A DNA stretch of 64,000 nucleotides from Thermomonas sp. HDW16 (GTDB lineage Bacteria; Pseudomonadota; Gammaproteobacteria; Xanthomonadales; Xanthomonadaceae). A program made the translations under genes and the position numbers. Location of the stretch: positions 2,046,001-2,110,000 of the forward strand of contig NZ_CP049872.1 of NCBI RefSeq assembly GCF_011302915.1. Direction: 5' to 3'. Below the pieces are notes generated by a model. That model was given only the letters and a program-made list of their open reading frames with translations, was not told the origin of the DNA and searched no databases. This document shows, one piece after another, positions 58,009-64,000 of the stretch (position 1 is the stretch's first letter; each line of letters opens with the position of its first letter).

Positions 58009-58371
58009 ATGAAACTGGCCCTGCCTCTGCTGTTGCTCGCCACCATCACGACGGTTCTGTGGCTGTCATTGCGTACCCGCCAGCGCAGCAAAACCCGCGA
58101 ACGCACGATCCGCGGCGTGCTGGACGCCGCAGACGCACTTGAAGCCCGGCTGCGCACTGCCCGCGACGAGCTCGAAGCCGTCGCAGGCGAAAATGAGAAT
58201 CCGGTGCGCGGTGCCATGCAGGAGATCTTGCGCCAGCGCCTGTGGCTGCAGGACAACGCCGCCTCCGCCGACCTGGCCCAGCTCGACGCCGTCCGCCGCT
58301 CGCTGGACAGCGCGCGGACGACCCTTGAGCAGCAGTTGCAACGGGTCTCGCAAGCCCGGTCCGGACAGTAA
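58009..58371 (+). CDS. Small membrane-anchored helical protein, unknown function
   Basis: Predicted protein of 120 residues with no family I recognise. MKLALPLLLLATITTVLWLSL is a single N-terminal membrane segment, followed by a mostly helical, charged part with coiled-coil character (DALEARLRTARDELEAV, LDSARTTLEQQLQRV). ATG 58009 is preferred because it starts directly at the membrane segment; an ATG at 57943 would add 22 residues. It ends two bases before maf, so the two are likely co-transcribed. It is divergent from yceD. Confidence 0.55.
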   Translation: MKLALPLLLLATITTVLWLSLRTRQRSKTRERTIRGVLDAADALEARLRTARDELEAVAGENENPVRGAMQEILRQRLWLQDNAASADLAQLDAVRRSLDSARTTLEQQLQRVSQARSGQ

Positions 58372-58373
58372 GC

Positions 58374-58952
58374 GTGCCGCGCCTGGTCCTTGCCTCCACC
58401 TCGCGCTACCGACGCGAACTACTGGAACGGTTGCGCCTGCCCTTTGATGTCGCGCGCCCCGACGTGGACGAAACCGCCCTGCCCGGCGAATCCCCGCGCG
58501 ACCTTGCGATCCGGCTGGCCGAAGCAAAGGCGCGGGCCGTGGCCTCTCAACAGATCAACGACAGCTGGGCGCTGGGTTCCGACCAGGTCGCCGAAGTCGA
58601 AGGCCATTCGCTGGGCAAACCCGGTGGGTGCGGGGCCGCGATCGCACAACTGCGAGCGATGTCGGGCCGCGTGGTGCGCTTCCATACCGCGTTATGCCTT
58701 GCGCATGCGGATGGCCGCAGCTTCGCCGGCATCGACCTGACCGAAGTGCATTTCCGTGTGCTGACCGACGACGAGATCGAGCGCTATGTCGATGCCGAAC
58801 AGCCCTTCGATTGCGCCGGCAGTTTCAAGTCGGAAGGCCTGGGCATCAGCCTGTTCGAACGCATCGACAATCGCGACCCGACCGCCTTGATCGGGCTGCC
58901 GATGATCGCGACCTGCGAGTTGCTGAGAAAAGCCGGCTTTCCCCTGCCGTAG
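58374..58952 (+). CDS. Maf-family nucleoside triphosphate pyrophosphatase (YceF subgroup)
   Basis: House-cleaning pyrophosphatase of 192 residues. LASTSRYRRELLERL at the N-terminus, LGSDQVAEVEG, LGKPG and GSFKSEGLG follow the YceF pattern, whose members hydrolyse m7GTP. Translation starts at GTG 58374, two bases past the preceding stop; no in-frame ATG lies before the conserved N-terminus. It is convergent with the GT39 gene, ending 9 bases apart. Confidence 0.9.
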   Translation: MPRLVLASTSRYRRELLERLRLPFDVARPDVDETALPGESPRDLAIRLAEAKARAVASQQINDSWALGSDQVAEVEGHSLGKPGGCGAAIAQLRAMSGRVVRFHTALCLAHADGRSFAGIDLTEVHFRVLTDDEIERYVDAEQPFDCAGSFKSEGLGISLFERIDNRDPTALIGLPMIATCELLRKAGFPLP

Positions 58953-58961
58953 GCAATCGAC

Positions 58962-60800
58962 TCAGCGCACTTCGATCTTCTGCTCCGGCCAATCCTCGAC
59001 ACTGCCGTCCGCACCGCGCAGGCGCAGTCCCAACCAGTGTTCGCCGGGCGAAGCGCCTTCGACCCTCGCACGGAAATACACATTCGGATGGTTCGGGTCG
59101 GTGCTGAGCTTCCAGAAATCGGCGACGCCGGTATTCGCCTCGCCATAGCGGGCCTGCGCCACGACGCGACCGTCCAGCAACACATCGACCGCGCGCAGGC
59201 CGACACCGTCCTTGAACGCCCAGCCGGCAATATCGAACGCTCCAGTGACAACAGCGGAAGGCGTCGGCGTGTCGATGAACGCCAGCGCGGGCGTCGTACA
59301 CGCACCGTCGCGCATCGGCCCGTCGAACGTGAACAGCAGAAAACGCTGGCGGCCGTGGTCGACGTTCAGCACCTGCGGTGGCGGCAATGGCCCGACCTGT
59401 GCGCACAGCGCGTGGTAATGCGCGAGCTGGTCGCGGAAATCGACGTCGTTCGCACTGGCGACCAGCAACACCGGGCCATCACCGAGCGAGGCGCGGGTGG
59501 AATGCGACAGTTTCCATAACGCCAGCTGCGGCGCCCGGCCATGCTTCTCGTTGAGCGGGTGATCGAGCACGGCGATATCCGCGTCATCGCGGGCAAAACC
59601 AAGTTCGGCGCCGATCTTGAAGTTACCGGCGAGGATGGTGCTGCCCGTCGGCATCGCCGCGAGTCTTTCGCGCACCGCGGCGTCCAGTTCATTCCAACCG
59701 GCGAAGTTGGTGGGATGGAAATTCTGCGCTGCCGTCTGCGCGCGCAACGACGGAGTGGCGGCGGCGATGTAATAGCCGAGTACCGCGGCCAAGCCGAGCG
59801 CGGCCGTTCCCCATGTCGCGAAGCGCCAGCCTCGCGACCAGCGTGAAAGCACCGCAGGCACCAGCGGCAACAGGGCGAGGTATCCCGGCAACGGCCAATG
59901 GAAACTCACCCGCTCGCGGTCGGAGAAGAAGCCGAGTGCGAGGAAGCCGAGCACGATCATCGCCCCGCTCAGTGCCAGGTATCGTGTTGCCGGCTTTGCA
60001 TCGCGCACGCCGCGCCATGCAGCGACCGTCATTGCCGCCAACAACAGCGGCGTGGCCAGCAGCAATTGCATGCGGCCCAGGCGAATGCCTTCGCCGCTGA
60101 AACTCCACGGATGGCGATCGACCAGCTGGAAGCGCAGGCCGGCATCGGCGTTGTGCAGGTTCCACAGCAGCAACGGCAACCACGCCAGCGCACCGACAAG
60201 GACCGCAGCCCACACCCGTTTGTCGCGCAAGGCCGCGCGGCCCTCGCGCAACATCAGCAAGGCGACGAACCCCACCGCGATCACGGCGGCGAAGCGATAG
60301 TGGGTCAGGCTGCCCATGACAAGCCCGAACGCCAATTCGCCCGCCGAAAATGCATCGACACCGCGCAGCAGCCGCAGGCCGCCATCCAGGCAAAGCGCGG
60401 TGGCCAGCAACAATGGCACGTCGGGCAAGGCCAGCAATCCCAGCGTCCCGGCGAGCGGCAGCAGCAAGGCCAGCGTGCCCGCCTGCCAGCCGGTCTTCGC
60501 ATCGAACTCGCGCGCCGTCATGCGTGCGACGAGCCACGGGATCGCGGCGGCAATCGCAAGGAACGGCAAGCGCAATGCGAGAGCGCCATCACCCAGCTCA
60601 TCGCCGATCCGCGCCAGCCACGCGGTCAGGCCGGGCAGATCGGAATAGGCCCAGGCCAGATGGCGGCCTTCCTGCCAATAGAAGGCCTCGTCCACGAACA
60701 ATGGCAGCTGGCTCGCCAACCCGACCTTGAACACGAGCAGGATCAGCCATACACCAATGAACCAGCGCTTGCCGACGTCCGCTTCCTGCATGCCCCGCAT
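58962..60800 (-). CDS. GT39/ArnT-like glycosyltransferase with an extra C-terminal beta domain
   Basis: Membrane glycosyltransferase of 612 residues with about eleven helices in residues 10-370. The first periplasmic loop holds LFVDEAFYWQEGRHLAW, with the catalytic acidic pair of the family, which uses polyprenyl-phosphate sugars. After residue 500 a separate beta-sandwich-like segment appears (VVTGAFDIAGWAFKDGVG, VDVLLDGRVVAQARYGEAN), which is not part of ordinary GT39 proteins. The acceptor may be lipid A, a protein or a polysaccharide. ATG at 60800 or three codons later. Confidence 0.8.
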   Translation of the reverse strand: MRGMQEADVGKRWFIGVWLILLVFKVGLASQLPLFVDEAFYWQEGRHLAWAYSDLPGLTAWLARIGDELGDGALALRLPFLAIAAAIPWLVARMTAREFDAKTGWQAGTLALLLPLAGTLGLLALPDVPLLLATALCLDGGLRLLRGVDAFSAGELAFGLVMGSLTHYRFAAVIAVGFVALLMLREGRAALRDKRVWAAVLVGALAWLPLLLWNLHNADAGLRFQLVDRHPWSFSGEGIRLGRMQLLLATPLLLAAMTVAAWRGVRDAKPATRYLALSGAMIVLGFLALGFFSDRERVSFHWPLPGYLALLPLVPAVLSRWSRGWRFATWGTAALGLAAVLGYYIAAATPSLRAQTAAQNFHPTNFAGWNELDAAVRERLAAMPTGSTILAGNFKIGAELGFARDDADIAVLDHPLNEKHGRAPQLALWKLSHSTRASLGDGPVLLVASANDVDFRDQLAHYHALCAQVGPLPPPQVLNVDHGRQRFLLFTFDGPMRDGACTTPALAFIDTPTPSAVVTGAFDIAGWAFKDGVGLRAVDVLLDGRVVAQARYGEANTGVADFWKLSTDPNHPNVYFRARVEGASPGEHWLGLRLRGADGSVEDWPEQKIEVR

Positions 60801-60847
60801 CTGTCCGTGACCTCGCTACACTGACCCAATCCAGACCGAGGACGCCC

Positions 60848-61798
60848 ATGTCCGCACCCACGGCAACCGACGCGATGCTACCCGATGCTCTGCGTAGCGC
60901 ATTGCGCGATGCGCAGGCGCAGGTCAATACATTGGTGCTGGGCAAGCCACTACAAGTGCGGCTCGCCTTCGTCGCCCTGCTCGCAGACGGCCACCTGCTG
61001 ATCGAGGATCTGCCCGGCCTGGGCAAGACCACGCTGGCGCATGCGATGGCAGCAACGCTGGGGCTCGGCTTCCAGCGAGTGCAGTTCACCTCCGACCTGC
61101 TGCCTGCGGACATCCTGGGCGTATCCGTGTATGAGGCACAAACGCGCCGCTTCGAATTCCATTCCGGCCCGGTGTTCACCCATGTGCTGCTGGCCGACGA
61201 AATCAATCGCGCACCGCCGCGCACGCAAAGTGCGCTGCTGGAGGCGATGGCCGAACACCAAGTCAGCATCGACGGACAGACCCGCGCCCTGCCCGACCCG
61301 TTCCTGGTCATCGCCACCCAGAACCCTGTCGATCTGGCCGGCACCTATCCGCTGCCGGATTCGCAGCTGGATCGCTTCCTGCTGCGACTTGCATTGGGTT
61401 ATCCGGATGAAGCCGCCGAACTTGCCCTGCTGGCCGGCAGCGACCGCCGCGACATGATCGCGCGGGCCACACCGCTGCTGGATGCCGAACGCGTCATCGC
61501 GTTGCGTCGTGCAGTACTCGACGTACATGCCAGCGAACCGCTGCTGTCATACGTGCAGGCGCTGGTGTCGCGCAGCCGCAAGCATCCGGGCGTGCGCGTA
61601 GGCCTGTCGCCACGCGCGGGGCTAGCATTGTTGCGCGCGGCACGCGCGCATGCGCTGCTGCTGGGCCGCGCCCATGTGATTCCGGAAGACGTGCAGGCGC
61701 TGTTCCCGTCGGTGGCCGAACACCGGCTGGTCGGCGACGCGGATACCTCGACCGCGACGCTGGCGAAGGCGATCCTGCACGCCGTGCCCGTCGACTGA
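60848..61798 (+). CDS. MoxR-family AAA+ ATPase
   Basis: ATPase of 316 residues. Walker A is EDLPGLGKTTLAHA, Walker B VLLADEINRAPPRTQSALLEAM, and sensor 1 lies in VIATQNPVDLAGTYPLP. MoxR proteins act as chaperones that mature partner complexes. It is followed by a DUF58 gene and a TgpA-type transglutaminase gene, the usual trio. Confidence 0.94.
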   Translation: MSAPTATDAMLPDALRSALRDAQAQVNTLVLGKPLQVRLAFVALLADGHLLIEDLPGLGKTTLAHAMAATLGLGFQRVQFTSDLLPADILGVSVYEAQTRRFEFHSGPVFTHVLLADEINRAPPRTQSALLEAMAEHQVSIDGQTRALPDPFLVIATQNPVDLAGTYPLPDSQLDRFLLRLALGYPDEAAELALLAGSDRRDMIARATPLLDAERVIALRRAVLDVHASEPLLSYVQALVSRSRKHPGVRVGLSPRAGLALLRAARAHALLLGRAHVIPEDVQALFPSVAEHRLVGDADTSTATLAKAILHAVPVD

Positions 61799-61801
61799 CC
61801 C

Positions 61802-62758
61802 ATGCTGGCCGCACTGCGCCGACGCATGCAGTCGTGGATGCGGCCGCGCCAGGCGGAAACCCTGCCGGCGTGCCTGCAGCGCAACCGCATCTACGTGCTG
61901 CCCACGATGACCGGCCTGTTCTTCGGCTTGTTGCTCGGCACCATGGGCTTGGGCGCGCTCAACTTCAACAACAACCCGGCGCTGCTGCTGGCTTTGCTGC
62001 TGGCCGGCGCCGCGCAAGCCAGCCTGATTTCGGCGCACATGCAATTGTCCGGCGTCGTGGTCGACACAATCGCAGCCGACCCGGTGCCGGCAGGCGAGCC
62101 CTTGCGCCTGCGTATCGGATTGGGCGCGCACGATGCGCGCATGCGCCGTGGCATGCGCCTCGCCAGCGGGAATTCCCACGTACATGTCGAGTTCGACCAC
62201 AACGGCGGTACCGCGGAACTACCGTTGCCGACCGAGCGCCGCGGCCTGATGCCGCTGCCGCGACTGGAGCTGAGCACGGTGCAGCCGTTGGGCCTGGCGC
62301 GCGCCTGGGCCTATGTCTGGCCCGCGCAATCGGCGCTGGTGTACCCGGCGCCGGAAGCGCAGGCACCGCCGTTACCCGCACCCGCCGGCGATGCCGGCCG
62401 CGCGCAAGTCACCCGTGCCGGCGACGATGTCCACCACCTGCGCGGTTACCGTACGGGCGATGCGCCGCGCAGCGTGGCCTGGAAAGCCTCCGCGCGGCGC
62501 GACAGCCTGCTGGTGCGCGAATACGAACAGCACCGCAGCGACCAGTTGTTGCTGGACTGGCCGCTCACCGCCGGCCTGCCCCACGAACAACGCATCCGTC
62601 GGCTGGCACGCTGGGTGGACGATGCCGAACGCGAAGGTCGTCGTTATGCCCTGCAGATTCCGGGGCAAGCACCAATCCCGATGGGACTTGGCGAGGCGCA
62701 CCGCCATCGCTGCCTGCGTGCGCTGGCGCTGATGCCGGGCGAGGCTGCGCATGGTTGA
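61802..62758 (+). CDS. DUF58-domain membrane protein
   Basis: Protein of 318 residues. YVLPTMTGLFFGLLLGTMGLG and NPALLLALLLAGAAQASL form two N-terminal membrane helices. The DUF58 part starts at GDDVHHLRGYRTGDAPRSVAW and continues to LLLDWPLTAG. Members work with MoxR ATPases; the function is not defined. It begins 3 bases after moxR and overlaps the next gene by 8 bases. Confidence 0.88.
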   Translation: MLAALRRRMQSWMRPRQAETLPACLQRNRIYVLPTMTGLFFGLLLGTMGLGALNFNNNPALLLALLLAGAAQASLISAHMQLSGVVVDTIAADPVPAGEPLRLRIGLGAHDARMRRGMRLASGNSHVHVEFDHNGGTAELPLPTERRGLMPLPRLELSTVQPLGLARAWAYVWPAQSALVYPAPEAQAPPLPAPAGDAGRAQVTRAGDDVHHLRGYRTGDAPRSVAWKASARRDSLLVREYEQHRSDQLLLDWPLTAGLPHEQRIRRLARWVDDAEREGRRYALQIPGQAPIPMGLGEAHRHRCLRALALMPGEAAHG

Positions 62759-64000
62759 CCTGCGTAGGTTTTTTTCACATACCAAGTCACCACTGATGCG
62801 CGTACGCACGCATGCATTGACCCTGCTGGCCGCCGCTGCCTGTCTGCTGCCCTTACTGCTGCAATTGCCGCCTGCTCTTGGTCTTGGTTTCGGGCTTGTC
62901 GCGATCCTCATCGCGATCGCGTCCTGGAGGCGCAGGCTGCCGTTCCTGCTGCGCCTGCTGATCGGCATCAGCATGATCGCAGCGATCGCCATCATCGCTC
63001 CTGGCGTGGGCCGCGATACCGCCTGCACGGTGCTCGCGGCCATGCTGGCGCTGAAACCCTCGGAAACCTCCAGCCTGCGCGATGGCCGCAGCCTGGTCGG
63101 TTTCGCCTTGTTCGCCCCGTTCGCCGCCTTCCTGCTCGACCAAGGGCCAACCAGCCTGCTGCTTGCATTGGCCGCCGTGCTTGCGTCCCTGCTGGCACTG
63201 CAGCAACTGGCCTATGACGAAGCCCAAGTCCGCATCCCTGCCGCATACTGGCGGCAGGCTTCCAGCGGCGTGTTGAAACTGGTTGCACTCGGGCTGCCAC
63301 TGGCGATGGCCGCGTTCTGGCTGTTCCCGCGCCTGCCTACGCCATTGTGGGGCCTGCCGGATCGAGCGGTCGCCAAGCCCGGACTCTCCGACAGCATGAC
63401 GCCAGGTGGCTGGCTGGATCTCATGAACGACGACAGCCCGGCAGCACGCGTGCAGTTCTTCGGTGCAGCGCCCTCCCGGGAACAGATGTATTGGCGCGGC
63501 CCGGTGTTATGGGATTTCGATGGCCGCACCTGGCGCCAGATCAAGCAGCTGCAGTACATGCCCGCAGCACCGATGCAGGCAGCTGGCACGGGCTGGGACT
63601 ACCTGATCGAACCCGAGCCGACCGAACACCGGCAGCTGATCGCACTGGATCTGCCGACACAAGTACCGGGTGGCGCTTTCATCGCCCTCGACTACAGCAC
63701 GTACTCCACGGCACCGCTCAACGGCGTGACCCGCTGGCGAATGCGCTCAGCTGCGCCAGCTGCCGCGGAACCCGAGCTGCCACTGGTGTTGCGCCAACGC
63801 GCGCTGGAACTGCCGACCGGCTTCAACCCACGCACGCTCGCCATGGGTCGACAATGGCGGCGCGAGGCCGGCAACGACACACAGGGCCGTGCAGACGCCT
63901 CTATCGTCGATCGCGCCCTGGCAATGATCCGCCGCGAGTTCGCCTACACCCTGGACGTGCCTCTGGCCGGGCGAAACGAAATCGACGATTTCCTGTTCGA
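62751..64000 (+). CDS. tgpA: TgpA-type membrane transglutaminase (DUF3488), 3'-truncated by the window edge
   Basis: Open reading frame continuing beyond the window; 416 codons visible. Several membrane helices (ALTLLAAAACLLPLLLQL onward to about residue 200) precede the periplasmic part with YWRGPVLWDFDGRTWRQ, which is characteristic of TgpA. The transglutaminase Cys-His-Asp core lies past the end and cannot be checked. ATG 62751 overlaps the DUF58 stop by 8 bases; ATG 62796 is an alternative. TgpA is essential in Pseudomonas aeruginosa. Confidence 0.88.
   Translation, partial: MVDLRRFFSHTKSPLMRVRTHALTLLAAAACLLPLLLQLPPALGLGFGLVAILIAIASWRRRLPFLLRLLIGISMIAAIAIIAPGVGRDTACTVLAAMLALKPSETSSLRDGRSLVGFALFAPFAAFLLDQGPTSLLLALAAVLASLLALQQLAYDEAQVRIPAAYWRQASSGVLKLVALGLPLAMAAFWLFPRLPTPLWGLPDRAVAKPGLSDSMTPGGWLDLMNDDSPAARVQFFGAAPSREQMYWRGPVLWDFDGRTWRQIKQLQYMPAAPMQAAGTGWDYLIEPEPTEHRQLIALDLPTQVPGGAFIALDYSTYSTAPLNGVTRWRMRSAAPAAAEPELPLVLRQRALELPTGFNPRTLAMGRQWRREAGNDTQGRADASIVDRALAMIRREFAYTLDVPLAGRNEIDDFLF

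Overview
The window is a 64 kb stretch of high-GC chromosomal DNA from a gammaproteobacterium of the Xanthomonadaceae/Lysobacteraceae (Lysobacter, Luteimonas, Thermomonas or Stenotrophomonas relatives). The evidence is gene order and protein style: rpoE-rseA-mucD without rseB, lepA-lepB-DUF4845-rnc-era-recO, yceD-rpmF-fabH-fabD-fabG-acpP-fabF-pabB-pabC-mltG-tmk-holB-pilZ, and a fused ThrA preceded by a Thr-rich leader peptide. The species cannot be fixed from the sequence alone. The region is core chromosome: I see no prophage, integrase, intact insertion sequence or CRISPR array, and no gap of more than 300 bases lacks an annotated feature.

Layout. 1-2745 (+): a muropeptide-related set (truncated L-Ala-D/L-Glu epimerase, YkuD-type L,D-transpeptidase lipoprotein, dicarboxylate/amino-acid symporter). 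2742-7659 (+): leader peptide, attenuator-like region and thrA-thrB-thrC, all with 4-nt start/stop overlaps. 7694-9571 (-): a secreted GH35 beta-galactosidase. 9791-11773 (+): tRNA-Arg(CCU), then an antiquitin-type aldehyde dehydrogenase and a small membrane protein. 11790-14831 (+): pyrD, murB and an EamA-type exporter. 14833-16792 (-): a PAP2 phosphatase and ispG. 16941-19711 (+): xseA and a second aldehyde dehydrogenase. 19719-22328 (-): a GAF-GAF-GGDEF-EAL c-di-GMP enzyme. 22488-26808 (+): an ECF sigma/anti-sigma pair, an ABC exporter and an SDR. 26869-35408 (-): csp, an FAD monooxygenase, a purine-salvage/cell-wall run (MTIP phosphorylase, hpt, nagZ, CYTH, rlmD), then ydbL and ydbH. 35442-36143 (+): a receiver-HPt protein. 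36216-44856 (-): recO, era, rnc, DUF4845, lepB, lepA, mucD, rseA and rpoE, the last with a clear sigma-E-type promoter. 45018-47108 (+): a FadB/FadJ-type beta-oxidation protein. 47162-57895 (-): the type II fatty-acid synthase/pABA/replication cluster. 58009-58952 (+): a small membrane protein and maf. 58962-60800 (-): a GT39 glycosyltransferase. 60848-64000 (+): moxR, a DUF58 protein and tgpA, the last running off the end.

Themes. Cell-envelope building and recycling recurs throughout: epimerase, YkuD protein, MurB, IspG, NagZ, MltG, YdbH/YdbL, the RpoE stress operon, fatty-acid synthesis and TgpA. The points most worth checking are a palindromic repeat that supplies the recO stop codon, a PabB-like enzyme with PIAGT instead of PIKGT, operator-like DNA around fabH, a thr attenuator without an obvious U-tract, a YdbH/YdbL pair with no visible YnbE, and an orphan receiver-HPt protein. 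I did not find a convincing wholly new multi-gene system.
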